Shown here in pieces: positions 47,113-58,720 of a DNA stretch of 64,000 bases. The notes under the pieces are model-generated. The model had not been told where the DNA came from and made no database searches. It worked only from the letters and a program-made list of their open reading frames with translations. The translations under genes and the position numbers were made by a program. Positions within the stretch are counted from its first letter, which is position 1. Each line of letters starts with the position of its first letter. Origin of the DNA: Tetradesmus obliquus (lineage: Eukaryota; Chlorophyta; Chlorophyceae; Sphaeropleales; Scenedesmaceae); NCBI GenBank assembly GCA_030272155.1, contig CP126204.1, positions 3,401,501 through 3,465,500 on the forward strand, given 5' to 3'.

Positions 47113-48699
47113 GCTAAAACTGCTCACCAGTGCCAGCCCCAGTCCGTGTTGGTGGTGGCCCAGGCGTTGATGATGCTCAGCACTTGAGTAGCGTAGCGGG
47201 CATCTCCTGTGGCGTACCAAGCAAGGGCCATTTTGTAGACCATCTGCGCGTCCATCTGCAAGCAGCAACAGAGAGATGGCATGTGCTTGAGCAGAGAGTT
47301 GTGAAGGTGAGCACAGGCAAGCGAGCGCCATCTTGTAGACCATCTGCGCGTCCATCTGCAGGCACAATGGGTTTAGCAGGCAGATGTAAGAATCAGCAGA
47401 GGTTGGCGGGCATAGCCGCAGGCCAGTAGAGAGTAGGCGTACCAAGCAAGGGCCATCATGTAGACCATCTGTGCGTCCATCTGCAGGCAAGGACATGGTG
47501 GCACATGGATCAGCAGAGCCGTGCGAGGAATAGCAGGAAGTACAACAGCTGCAGAGGCATGCATGCTGGCATTACAGCAGTACCCTGTGACAAATGAAAT
47601 GGCCAGCGATCAAGCAGCAGCAGCAGCAGCAGCAGTACACACAGCACACGCAGCCGCACTCACCTCTACAAAGCTCACATGCCCACAGATGCTGACGGGT
47701 GCCCGTGGGTCGTACGCTGCTTAGCAGTCAATCCACACAACGCACACACCACAAACATCATATATCAGACTGCCAAGGGCATCTGCCATAGCACATACAC
47801 ACACTCACCTCTACAAAGCTGACATGCCCACATATGGTGATGGGTGCCCTGGGATCGTACGCTGCCGAGCAGTTGATGCCAGGCGCATTAATGCCTGAAT
47901 AACGGATCTGCACATTGGGCATCGCCAGCGATCCTGCAGCCTGATACCCAGTAACAGGGCAATTCGTAGGTGGGGCCCACACTCCGCCCCCTTGGGCTGC
48001 CGGTACGGCCCTATTCTTAGGCACTACACCTGTACCGTCGATGAGTGTGCTGCGTGCTGCCAGCTGCACGGCGCTGCTGCTGTTTCTGAGCCGGTTGAGT
48101 AGTAAGGCCAGCTCCGAGGCCCCTACTGCACTGCCAGGGTGGATAATGCCGCTGCTGCTGTGCACGCTGCGTAGGCCGGTGATGTTACCGCGCACTGCTG
48201 CTGGCAGCAGGGCCTGTGCGGCGGTTTTGATCTTCTGGATGAGTGTTCTGTTGAGGCTGGGTGCAGTGAAGCTTGTCATTGTGTATTGAGTGGCGCCGTT
48301 GACCAGCGAGTAAACTGGCACGCTGGCGAGTTGCGAAGGGATGCCGCAGGTGCTGTAGGGGTAAGCTGGCGGTGCTGACAGGTAGCCTCCTGAGAGGTTT
48401 AGGTCGTTGCGGGGGATTCCTGCAGTCACATTTGTTTGCTGCGCCACTGCAACTGACGCGATGGATACTGCAGAAGATGGCAGTGTGATGCGCCTGTACA
48501 TCCTGCAGCATGCTGCTCTGGTAGCCCTGAAGCGGCGAGTGAGCGGGATTTGACCGCAGTTGACTATCTGCTGCTCGGAGCTGCAGCTGCGCCATGCAAC
48601 AGCAGGCTCTACTCCTGGCTCTGCTACTGCTGCTGGAAGCTGCTGCTGCAGAAGCACCAGGCCTGGCAGCAGCAGCGCCAGGATCGCCGAAACCCGCAT
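42994..48699 (-). CDS. Secreted alginate-lyase-family (PF05426-like) protein, 7 exons
   Basis: Probable polysaccharide lyase with the alpha/alpha-toroid fold of alginate lyases. Exons on the minus strand: 48699-47809, 47255-47128, 46926-46736, 46027-45774, 45087-44823, 44567-44458, 43569-42994; all in phase, 804 residues. The start gives a signal peptide (MRVSAILALLLPGLVLLQ). A roughly 280-residue N-terminal region, not recognised, precedes the domain. Family-like landmarks: MVYKMALAWYATGDARYA, NGPLEAGWGIAAMARALELV, NWHSTLAEAYMALGVLG, SETMRDMYHSQFGLGGLLQ, AAEIAWQQDEDLYS, TGWEMGYNHYVGRLGMQLPE and EFHWGSGTLTHAET. The tail from about residue 640 is Ala-rich low complexity. The substrate could be a uronic-acid polymer of the algal wall or of other organisms; this is inference. 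Every intron holds copies of exon edges. Confidence 0.88.
43640..44457 (-). repeat. Six copies of the alginate-lyase exon-6 end with donor
   Basis: The exon-6 end, encoding ETAAMLARSWPEWQ, plus GTGAGG is complete at 44458. It recurs with donors near 44327, 44196, 44070, 43939, 43837 and 43711. The spacing is mostly 126-131 bases, with one at 102. GTGAG is kept in every copy. A copy of the exon-7 start (GAGTTC.A.TGGGCCC) lies at about 43640-43657. Confidence 0.9.
44597..44669 (+). repeat. (ATG)n microsatellite
   Basis: About 24 perfect GAT/ATG units in an intron of the alginate-lyase-like gene, just next to a CAG run. It is not coding in the gene model. The Met and His runs in open frames are effects of the repeat. 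Confidence 0.97.
45088..45773 (-). repeat. Copies of alginate-lyase exon-4 end and exon-5 start
   Basis: The end of exon 46027-45774, encoding MYHSQFGLGGLLQAAEIAWQ, recurs at about 45696-45745, 45575-45650, 45460-45530 and 45345-45412 with CAG plus GTG.G donors where kept. One copy of the start of exon 5 (GAGGACCTCTACAG) lies just before 45178, preceded by CTGCAG. Confidence 0.87.
46028..46735 (-). repeat. Copies of alginate-lyase exon-3 end and exon-4 start
   Basis: Copies of the end of exon 46926-46736 (ATGCTGTACTGCACGGTGAC to ACTGTGAGT) lie at about 46614-46680 and 46494-46552. Copies of the start of exon 4 (GGCACAGCACGCTGGCGGAAG) lie just before 46172 and, more decayed, near 46290. Confidence 0.85.
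47256..47808 (-). repeat. Copies of alginate-lyase exon-1 end and exon-2 start
   Basis: The end of exon 48699-47809 (GTACGA.CC.. to AGCTTTGTAGAG plus GTGAGT) is copied at about 47664-47722. The start of exon 2 (CTGCAG + ATGGACGC.CAGATGGTCTAC) is copied at about 47482 and 47358 before the complete exon at 47255. Confidence 0.88.
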
Positions 48700-51600
48700 G
48701 TTGACTTGTTGATAGGATGGTTGATGGCTTCCGTAGCTGGTTGGGCTGCTTTACGTTCACAAGGATGCAGACGGAAGTGCTGGGAAGCCCTGCCATGTGG
48801 TTGTACGCTATTACCGATACTATTACCAATACTATCCTTTATCGTCCAAAGATACCACTAAATATCAATACGCCGGTCTTCAAAAGTATAATGACGAACT
48901 GCAGAACATCTCTGCTGCAGCCCCTGTGCGGCGACCAATAGCCATATGTGGGGGTGCGATGCACCTGGGACTGTCCTGGGCGGTCGCATGGCTTTCTGAA
49001 GTAACGAAAGAAGCAGGTTCAGGTGTAAGATACGATACCAGCTGTGTCGCAGGAACCACACGCAGGTGCACTGTGACAAAGGCTGATCCACAGACAGTCC
49101 ACTCACTGTCCAGTGGGGGGTGTTTGGGCCATCCACAGCACCTGCTGTGGATCACTGTGAGGGCGAGTAGCTTGAACGGCTTGCGCTGTCTCAAAAACTG
49201 TTTATTAGATTGAAAACATGATCGGGTGTGGCAGAACCTGCGCTAGGGCATGCTCATGACCCCAAACCAGCAGGTGGTCACCCATGGACACCCTTGACCC
49301 CCGGCAGTGACATTGGCGTCCTGTTCACTGACCAAACAACAGAAAACCAACTTCCGTTCAACGATAATGCTACTGCAAGAACGTTGATGATCGCAGAGTG
49401 GACTTGCGCAGAACAAGTCAAGTAGATCGCCTCAGTGCACTGCCGGCAGCGTATCGCTGCTGTTACTTATCTTAACGAGAAGAAACTATATAAATATAAA
49501 CCTTACCTTAGTAGCTGATCACTCAGCCATCGTTTAACCTCTGCCCTGACAAGTAACAGAACTCAAACAGCCTGTCAACTTCTGTGGGCCAAGCATGGGC
49601 GTCTAAATGTTGCAATGAGTGTTCCTTGATCACTGGGCCGCAAATCTGTACTTTGTCAAAAGATCACAGCCCCATGAGACCAACCACAGGTGCAGTTAGT
49701 TCGCAACCAGCGGCCTGTGTTCGTCCGGCTGCTATTCTGATGTCTCGAAAGTAGTATACGACGTTTTTTTGGTCCCTGTTGCACATTACATGGGAACAGC
49801 TTGCAGCAGGAGGCGCAAGGAGGCGCTGCCAGGTGCTGCCAGTGGCAGCCCCCCAGCAACCCTGCAACAGAACTGCACGAGCAGCTTCGATGAGGGAATC
49901 GTTGATCTACGTGGAAACATGCGAGCTGCTTTCATGAACGGAATGGTGTGAGCTGGCCACAGGTGAACACCAGGGACTCCAGCGCAGAGACGCTGCTGCT
50001 GCAGCAGCAGCAGCAGCTGCTGCCAGCGACGCCTGCAGCAAACAGCACCTAGACTGCCAGCAAACCACATTTGGTTGGTATTTATGGCACTCAATGTGCG
50101 TATCTGACCGTCGCTGCATGCCATGGCATGTTGCCAGCAGTCTCGCACGCATCGCCATGCATGCAACTCCTGCCTGTCGACCCATCCAAGTTTGCCGCAC
50201 TGCAGGTGTATGATAACTGCGCTGCGCCGGAGAAGGAAGCCAGCCACAGCAAATCAAGTGGTCAGTGCCAGGCCTAATGTAGTGCCGGAGGCAGGGACAA
50301 CTTCAGCAGGTGCGCGGCTGATTGTTGCTGCTGCTGCTCTGCTCGATCTGCATGATAACCTGCTGCAGCAGAACACCAGCAACGGTGGTGCTAGCATGAC
50401 TGCAACAGCAGCGCTGTAGGGGCAGCCGCAGCAGCGGTGGCAGGGGTGCTTCAGCTCATGTAAGGAAGTGCACGCAGAAGTACATTGTTGCCGGCAAGCT
50501 GATTGGCGGTTGCAGCTAGGATCTCATTTGGGGTGATGCAAGCACACTACACGTTGCCAGAAGAGCTTCACTCAACACTACAGCATGGCAGACTCGCACT
50601 GCACACCCATCTACGTGTACTCAACTCATACTTTGCTTGCGTGCGTATTGCAGGGTTCAAAGAAGGGGGCATTTTCCAGGACGCAGCCATGGAACATGCG
50701 TTATCGGCAGGCTGCTGAGGAGGCGCGAGGCTCAACCACAGCGCGTGCGCATGACGACAGGGTGAGTTGCAGGCAATGCAACGTGCAGTCAGGCAGCAGG
50801 GATCAGCTGGTGTCCTACGCTTTTGCAGGCATTGCAGGTCCTGTGCATGACGGCCACAGTGTATTGCATCATTCCTGCAAGCACAGCAGTGTGTGCCTGG
50901 CCTCAGCAGTTGCCTGTTGTCTTCTGCTGGTTTTGCTGATTTCTGCAGGTGTTCAAGGCGTCGTTGGCAGTCAACTGCTGTATCCCCGCACATGCCAATT
51001 GGCTCCAGCAAGGCAATCATCACGCTGCTGGGACAGCGCAACCAAAATGGTCCAGCGGCTTATGAAGAAAGCTTCCAGGCAGCTCAACTCAGGGGCAGTC
51101 GCATGGCAGCAGGTGCAGCAGTGCAGAAGGATGCTACGTCCAATCACCACAGTGCAGGCAGTAAGTAGAAGGTGCTACCAAGCGAGGACAACATGCGCGT
51201 CATGGAGGTGTAGATTGCAGCGAGGATTATGCGCACCCAGCTGGGGCAGCAGCAGTAGCAGGGTATGCTGTCAGTGCAACAGGCGGGCATGGGTGCAGCA
51301 TCTGCTCAGCGACCGGTGTGCCGCAGCGCTCGGCCGCTTCTGTACCAGTCATGCAGTAGCTGTGGGCTTGCCTTCATTGTTTGCTGTATTGTCTTTGATT
51401 GCAGATGGTTTTGCAGATGTTGTGTGTGGCACTGTGCTGTGTGTGCAATCTCTGTGTGTACAAGGCCAACACACAGCTGGAGGTGTTGGAGTGCTTATGT
51501 GGGCCCATTGCATCCTCTGTGTTGTGCATATTGATCCAGAAATATGATATTTCATGGTTGCATTCAGTCTGGTAGACTGTTTGCACTTGTGCAGTACCTT

Positions 51601-52354
51601 CACTGTATGGGGGGTGCAGCCCCGAGCTCGAAGTTCGCCCTGCAGCTCTGCCACTGTGCTCGATGAGCTGATGCGCCTCATATGATGTTTATAATGTTAT
51701 TTTTACAATATAGTATACGTAACTCAGCGTTTTGGCACTGTTCTGGGTCATCCACGAGTTCATCCACTGATCGCAGCAGCCCATCCACGGCTCACTGGAT
51801 ACGTGCCCTCTGTGGATGGCCACTGGACGTCATCCACAGGCCCACTGGACGGCCGTCCGTGGACGCTCAGTGGACGCTGTGTGGATGCGCCTTTGTCACA
51901 GTTGTGACTGCGTCCGCAGACCGTCCCGGTTTCTGGTAATGACATATCACTGATACGTGGACTGCCAATCGGCCAACAGCAGATTAAAAATGCAAAACCG
52001 TACAATCTCAACAGCTGATGCAGTCAACCAGGCGTCCATACCAAAGTTGGCAGCCCTGCTCGCTGCATCCCCACAATTGCATACTCGCAGGCAAGTGCCT
52101 GACCAGGCTCTCACAACTGGAAGGAGAGGTGGTGCGCGATTGACAGCCAGCAGCACATGGGCTTTTCTGATTATGCAGCTGATCAGCCAGCTCAATTTCA
52201 TTCTGCTGCCTTAAAGCAGGTCTTGCTGACAACTAAGACGAAGTGGCAAGTTGAGTCTGTCGTGTGCTCTGTGGTGTATGCCTTTGAGGTCGGGTGTTGA
52301 ATCGGTCACAGCACTGCTGGAGTTGAACTCCAGCTGCTGCCTCAGCGTCCTTGG

Positions 52355-52397
<43 letters not shown>

Positions 52398-53604
52398 GCT
52401 GCTGCTGCCGATAAGAGTGCCTTAACAGCACCCCGATGTAGGCGCATTCTGACCAGCCTGGCAGGCCGGTTGTCTCCCGCACTCGCCCAAGTCTCAACGT
52501 GCTAGCAGCAGGCATAGCAAGTGATGAGGCAGAGGTTGGCCCTACATAGATGTAAGGGCAGTCTGCAGAGAGCTGCAATGGCTTCAGTAGAGGCACAGCA
52601 ACACCAATGCCACCATGGCTACAGCTTCTCACCAGGCTCGCTCCTCACCAGGCTCAGCGGCTCGTAGTAGTCAAATCGCCCTGCCCATGGGCCACTGGAC
52701 ACTGGCATGATGATTCCATACAACTTGCACTGCCCACTGGCCAGCAGCGGCACTGTCGGGTGACATGACGCATGCCCTGCATGCAGCTGCGCAGCTGTAG
52801 TACTGCTGAAGATTGCTGGGGTTGCGCTCATGTGGTGCAGTACACCTGCTGCCATCACAGCAGAGAGACAGAAATCGACGTGGAAGCAGTTGAGCTCGCG
52901 ATGAAGCTTTCAAACCACTGAACATGAAGACTCAGCAGACCGTCCAGATGCAGCTGAGTGTGGTGCCACGCTGCCCATCGCTTGGTTGCTGCTCTTGTCC
53001 CTGAGGCGTGCAGCAAACAAGGTGGCCACTAATGTACGTGGTTGCCCAAGATTTTCACGTGTGTGGCAGTGCTTTGTCTGCCAGTAACAGACAACCCGTT
53101 TGTGAGACGTTGACAGGGCATCCTGTTCATGCTGACTTATCACGATGGCTCTTCGTACAGTCCAAAACTATACAGTGCTACGTGCGTATAGGTACAACTT
53201 GATGCCGACTGCGTGCTCGGTTTGAAAAGGGGCTGACTTCCCTCAGCGTTTGCCTGTGATTTGGTCGTCCGTACTGGACGTTCATCCACGCTCGGCCGAT
53301 GTGTACGTCATAAAAACATCTTGTAAAAGGTTTTGAGCATAACAATGCAGAGTCACACCAGAAAGCGACGACTTTAAGGCTGGCTCTTTTTCGCCCAGCG
53401 AAGTTGATGTTGGCTTCACTTCACAACCCAGCACCTCGTCGCTGGAGTTGACACCTGTTTCCTAAATCTATGTTTGATAATCAGTCGTCTGCGCTACGTC
53501 GGTCGCTTAGTCTGCAATATCTAGCCCGTTTGCCCACTGATGCCCAAGCCTGTTGAGCCAAGCTCGCCTGCCAGGCATCGTGCAGGGCATTTAGGCACCA
53601 GGAA
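48700..53604. other. Intergenic region, possible gene fragments only
   Basis: Five kilobases between the alginate-lyase-like start (-) and the ankyrin gene (+). Exon-like open stretches on the plus strand (about 49861-49948, NCTSSFDEGIVDLRGNMRAA with a GTGAGC donor; about 50950-51118, IGSSKAIITLLGQRNQNGPA) look coding-like, but I cannot join them or recognise a family. A cluster of CATCCAC/TGGACG motifs lies at 51740-51930, with a related segment on the other strand at 49060-49150. The rest shows nothing identifiable. Confidence 0.4.
51735..51935 (+). repeat. Candidate short dispersed element rich in CATCCAC and TGGACG
   Basis: Within 200 bases, CATCCA occurs at least five times, and CACTGGA/AGTGGA and GTGGA many times, forming several short inverted pairs. 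The end, CAGTGGACGCTGTGTGGATG then CGCCTTTGTCACAGT, resembles 49060-49110 on the opposite strand (CAGTGGACTGTCTGTGGATCA then GCCTTTGTCACAGT). A third trace (TACTGGACGTTCATCCACGC) is at about 53270-53292. It could be a nonautonomous transposon; no terminal repeats or target-site duplication were established. Confidence 0.4.
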
Positions 53605-54624
53605 ATGGTTTCCGCTTCCTGGAGCGAGCTGCCTCTCCGGGTTGTGCAGCAGATGACCAGGCACCACGAGGACTGCAGCGAACAGCTGCTTATTGCTCGA
53701 GCAGAGCTAGGCGACGTGCAGACGGTAGTATGGCTGCTACAAAATGGCTGCCATGCAAGCGAGGACGCAACGGAAGCAGCAGCAGCACAGGGACATATAG
53801 CAGTGCTGGATGTTTTGCAGGCTCACGGCTCTAATTTAGATGAAGCCACCTGCTGTGCAGCAGCTCGTGCAGGTGAATGGTGCTATGCGTCTGCGCTAAC
53901 TGAGTGCTTTTGGAACATGTGGTTGCCTTCGTGAAAAGGCATCACCTCCTGCAGCAGCATTAGCAGCAGCATGCTGTTGCAGCCTCATCACATTCCCAGC
54001 CAGCCCCTTCTGGTGCTTGCACACCTTGCAGGAACCGTTTCTGTTTCTTTGCAAGCTGTCTGCCAGACCCTGCAACTCAATCAACTCATTTGCTGCCAAT
54101 CACTCCCGACCCGTCCCACTTCCCTGCTGCTGCCCCAGTGCAACGCAACAACACCCACTGCAAGTCAAACTTCGCCGTTGACCAAACTCCTGCAACTGCT
54201 GCCTCCTGCTCCTCTTGCCACCTACAGGGCACCTGCCGACTCTGCGGTGGCTCATAGAGCAAGGTATCCCTGCGGAGCGCCGCACATTAGCAGCAGCAGC
54301 AGCCTCTGGCAACACAGCAGTGCTGGCATACCTGCGGACAGTTGTGCCAGTAGACACGTGGGACACATGGACGTGCCGAGCAGCAGCAGCGGCAGGCAGG
54401 CTGCAGACCCTCGTTTGGCTGCAGGAGCAGCAGCCACCGTGCCCAATGGACCTCCAGGTGAGGCTGCTGGCCAGTCGGCTCTATGTAGCAGCAGCAGCAG
54501 CCTACAGTGCTGACAGACCTCCAGGTGAGGCTGCAGGCCATCCGGTATTGCTGGTAGCAGCAGCAGCAGCCGCCATGCCCAATGGACCTGCAGGTGAGGC
54601 TGCTGGCACTCGGGTCAGGGTGTT

Positions 54625-54657
<33 letters not shown>

Positions 54658-56203
54658 CCCAGCAGAGATCGCAGGGGCAGAGGCACAACGTCGCGGCTGA
54701 AATTGGCTGCGGTAGCAGCAGCAGCAGCAGCGAAGTCCTGTGTGCCATTGATGGCCTCATGCAAGGGCAGTGTTGACTGTTGTGCTGATTCGGCTTTGGA
54801 AGCAGCAGAAGTGGGCGCGCGGCGACCATAGACTCCGTCCCGTGATGCCCTGTGCTTCTGTTGTTGGTTTCAGAGCAGCGCACAGCATGGGAGGTGCTTG
54901 CTGCATCATGGTGTCACTTCCATTACAGCATACCCCTTTTCGGGCAGGACAGTGAACAATGCAGCACCATGCCTGTGTCCCTCTGTACTATCAAACGCCA
55001 TCCAAACATCAAGCAACTCTCTCACCCGCGGCGTGTGTGTTGTCTGTCCACAATTTCACTGCGTTCTCTCTGCTGCCGCAATATTGCAGCTGTGCACGCA
55101 AGCTGCAGCCCAGGCAGGGCGCCTGCAAGTGCTGCACTGGCTTGGGCAGCGAGGCGCAGTGTGGGACAGTGAAGCCTGCAAGTAAGCAAGCAGTGTTTGA
55201 AGTTAGTACAGCTGCAGGGTTTGAAATTGGTTGCGTGGATAAGAGACAGTGCTTTTGCAGGCAACCGTTGTGCCAATGGCTGTGCTGCTGCATTTAAGCT
55301 GTCACTCCTAAGGCCGCAGCATGTACAGAACACGCCCACTTTTCGCTGTTGAGCACCCGTAGCTTGCAGGAAGTGCCACGACAGTCAACACCTGGTCAAA
55401 CGTTCCTCATATCATCTGCTGCCTGCATGCCTGCCCTGCCTGCTCGTCTGCAATTTTTCCGCTTCCTTCCTCAGTGCTGCTGCTGGCGCTGGCCAGGTCC
55501 CCGTGCTGCAGTACCTGCACGCCTGCCTGATCAGTCCGAACACCTGATCAACTTCTCATGACACGTCTGCCTCCCTGCCCGCCTGGTTGTTTCGATTCAA
55601 TGCAGCGCCGCTGCTGGCGCTGGTCAGGTTGCCGTGCTGCAGTACATGCAAGCCTGCATGATCAGTCCGAACACCTGGTCAAACTTCTCATGACACGTCT
55701 GCCTTCCTGCCCGCCTGGTTCTTTTCATGCAATGCAGCGCCGCTGCTGGCGCTGGCCAGGTTCCCGTGCTGCAGTACATGCATGCCTGCAGCTCCAGCAG
55801 CTGCTTTAATGACCTCACCGCTGCTGCTGCAGCAGCAGCAGGCGAGCGCAGCACCCTGCAGTGCCTACTGCAGCTAGACCCTCCCTGCCCCACCTCCGAG
55901 TGGACCATCGCAGCAGCAGCAGAGGCAGGGCACTTGGACATCGTCCACTACCTGCGCCAGCAGCAGCCACCATGCGAGTGGGGTGTGCTGACCACACGTG
56001 CAGCAGCAGCAGAGGGGCATTTGGCAGTGCTGCATTGGCTAAGGAGCCAGCAGCCGCCGTGCCCTTGGGACCGCAGTGCATTTGAGTCTGCAGTAGCAGA
56101 AGGCAGGGTTGAGGTGTTAGAGTGGCTGGCGGAGCGGGAAGATCAGCAGGGCTGGACCAAGCAGGAGTGCGAGGCGGCACTGGCACGAATGCAGCAGGAC
56201 TGA
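53605..56203 (+). CDS. Ankyrin-type repeat protein, 4 exons
   Basis: Protein of repeated ankyrin-like helical pairs, presumably a protein-binding scaffold. Exons 53605-53872, 54228-54457, 55090-55181 and 55738-56203 join in frame to 351 residues. The start MVSASWSELPLRVVQQM is short and helical, and could be an F-box-like remnant; this is not certain. About nine repeat units follow, with the pattern AA..G....LQWL or similar, for example AAAAQGHIAVLDVLQAHGSN, AGRLQTLVWLQEQQPPCP, AEAGHLDIVHYLRQQQPPCE and AEGHLAVLHWLRSQQPPCPW. Such Leu-Trp-rich units are common in algal and protist ankyrin families. The stop is TGA after ALARMQQD. Introns carry copies of exon edges (near 54504 and 54597 for the exon-2 end; near 55477 and 55607 for the exon-4 start). 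The binding partner is unknown. Confidence 0.88.
54458..54612 (+). repeat. Two copies of the ankyrin-gene exon-2 end with donor
   Basis: Exon 2 ends TGCCCAATGGACCTCCAG plus GTGAGGCTGCTGG. This junction recurs at about 54524 (GACCTCCAG plus GTGAGGCTGCAGG) and about 54596 (CAATGGACCTGCAG plus GTGAGGCTGCTGG). Each is preceded by a CAG run. Confidence 0.88.
55470..55737 (+). repeat. Two truncated copies of the ankyrin-gene exon-4 start
   Basis: Copies begin after CAG at about 55476 and 55606, and the complete exon begins at 55738, with a period of about 130. Each carries GCTGCTGGCGCTGG.CAGGT and CCGTGCTGCAGTAC.TGCA, then ends at GCCTGC and enters ATCAGTCCGAACACCTG intron sequence. Confidence 0.9.
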
Positions 56204-56212
56204 GGCGCTCCT

Positions 56213-56251
<39 letters not shown>

Positions 56252-56580
56252 CTGAGGCATTCCTGCAGCAGCAGCACTTGCAGCTGCAGCAGCTGAAGTG
56301 GGGTGCTCCTGCAGAGCAGCAGCAGGAGTGAGACGGTCCTGCAGCAGCAGCAGCGGCAGCTGGAGTGAGACGCTCCTGCAGCAGCAGTAGCAGCAGCTGC
56401 AGAACAGACGCGCTCCTGCAGCAGCAGCAGCAGCAGCAGCAGGACTGAGGTGCTCCTGCAGCTGCAGCAGCTGCAGCAGGAGTGAGACGCTACTGCAACC
56501 GCAGCTGAAGCGGAAGCAAGCTGATCCCGCAGCAGCAGCAGCAGCAGAAGGAGCAGCAGCAGCAGGGTTGCAGCAGTGCT
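56204..56580 (+). repeat. Copies of the ankyrin-gene stop region within CAG runs
   Basis: The terminal sequence GCAGCAGGACTGAGGCGCTCCTGCAG recurs at least five times (about 56245, 56325, 56360, 56440 and 56480), as GGACTGAGG or GGAGTGAGACG..CCTGC separated by CAG runs. The TGA stop position is kept in these copies. Confidence 0.75.
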
Positions 56581-56710
56581 GAAGGCAGCTTAACCTGCAG
56601 TACTAGCAGCACGCTGCAGCTGCACAGCTGGTGTCGGCCTAGCTGTACCTCTGCAGGGCCTGCTGCTGCTGCAGCAGCAGCAGCAGCGATGCAGCCAGGA
56701 TATTGTCCAA

Positions 56711-56742
<32 letters not shown>

Positions 56743-58635
56743 GCTGTAGCTGCAGCTGGTGACGGCTGGGTTGCACTTCTGCAAAGCCTGCTGCAGCAGC
56801 GGCTGCTGATGCTGACTCAGCGTTGACCAGTTTGACTGGTTTGACTGCCAGGTGTACATTTCCTTGCTGCTTGCTCACTTGGCTGGCGTGCTGGCTGGCT
56901 GGCTTGCATGCTTGCTTGGCTTGTGACCGCTGGCATGCTGGTGCGCCTGCTCGCTTCCTTGCTTGGCTTGTGACTTTTTGCATGATCCGACCGCTGCACC
57001 TTGGGTGCAGACTCGTTGAGCAGGCTGGCGAAGGTCTTGTAGTGTGCTCTTTGGGTGCACCTTGCTTGATGAAACTGCAGCCTAGCAAGGCGCTTCATCG
57101 GTGGCTGGCTGGCTGGCTGGCTAGCTTGGTGCAGGCTGGCTGGATGGCTGGATGGATGGCTGGCTGGCTAGCTGGCTCGATGGCTGGCTCGATGGATGGA
57201 TGGATGGATGGCTGGCTGGCTAGCTGGCTCGATGGCTGGCTAGATGGATGGATGGATGGATGGCTAGCTGGCTGGCTGGCTAGCTAAATGGCTGGATGGA
57301 TGGCTGGCTGGATGGCTGCATGCATGATTGCATAACTGCAGAGGCCACTGCGCTGCAGGGGCTCATTTGGCTGTTTGGTTGCTGCACCAGACGATAGTGC
57401 AGCAGTACCATGCCCAGCTTGAGATCATGCTTTACCTCATCTGACTTGGCGCAGCTTATGTAGGTGCTGTGTGGTCTTATTTTATTCATCAGCTTATGCA
57501 TTGTCGGGCATCATGAAGAGCTTTGCAGTAGTCATACATAAGCATGCAGGCGTGCATCAGCAGAACTGGCTTGCCTGCTTGTCAGAGGCCACGCATGTTG
57601 CGCGCCTCTAAATATCTATAACACGCTGGACTGCATGCATGCACATGTGCGGTGGCGTTTGATAGGTGCACTGTGGATGGAGTAAAAAGCGCTCTGCAGG
57701 CCAGAGTGCTCCACTGTAAATCTGCTGGCAAGAGTGCCTGCAGATCTAGAGCGTTGAGCTGTGCACTTTGAAGTGCTGCATGCACGCATGCCCTGCATCA
57801 AACCCACAACAAAGCACAGCATCTGCATAACCGCGACATGTGGCAACATGTTACACGTCACATGCGACAACATGTGACAACACAGCACAGCATCTGCATC
57901 TTTGTGACGTGTGCTTTGCCTCTGCCTTGCTGCTACTTTTGATTTGTGGCGGCAGATGCGAGAGCGCACCGGAACCTATGTGTGCTGAACACGCACCCGT
58001 CACCACTAGCACACCATATGCTTGCTATCTGGCATTATACTATCGGCTGCGCTTGGCTTTGCATGCCCTTCTGTGCGCTGCGCATGTGGCCAAAAAGCGA
58101 GGCAACATGTCAGCAACGCAGCATGAGGCGCAATTTTAAGTTTGAGGGTTTGACCGACTGGCTATCCACTGCTCGCAACACAGTTCACATCACTTGCTTG
58201 CGTTGAGCAGCATGAGGTGCCATCTCAGCTGTGCACTGAGTGAGCCGGCTTGCCCATCATCTGCCAAATTCTTGAAGCACAGCTTTTGGCAGCAGTTGGG
58301 CAGTCAGCAAGACGCATCAGTGCCTCCCATGTACATCACCACACTTGTGTTTCCTGGCGCATATGCTTTGGCGGCAGGAACGGTTGGGTTCCATGCTGAG
58401 ACCAGTGTGTGTTGTCTGGTCATTGGGGTCTGGCTGAAGCCAAAACAGCCTTGTGTGTTATGACTGCTTGGGGGTTGTTGCAGGTGGAGCAAACACGTTT
58501 AGGCGCATAAAAGGGCATCGGCTGGTCACAGGGGTTGGTGCCGGGTCACATACCTTCCCTTACAATCATGATGCCGGGTCACATACTTTCCCTTACAATT
58601 ATGTTGCAAGCAGCACTTGCCGTGCAGGTGCGTGT

Positions 58636-58720
<85 letters not shown>

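Noticed and set aside
56823-57287. Trp/Leu-rich open frame in the TGGC/TGGA array as a membrane protein
   Set aside because: The frame is produced by a tetranucleotide repeat and has no start context, splice structure or conserved domain.
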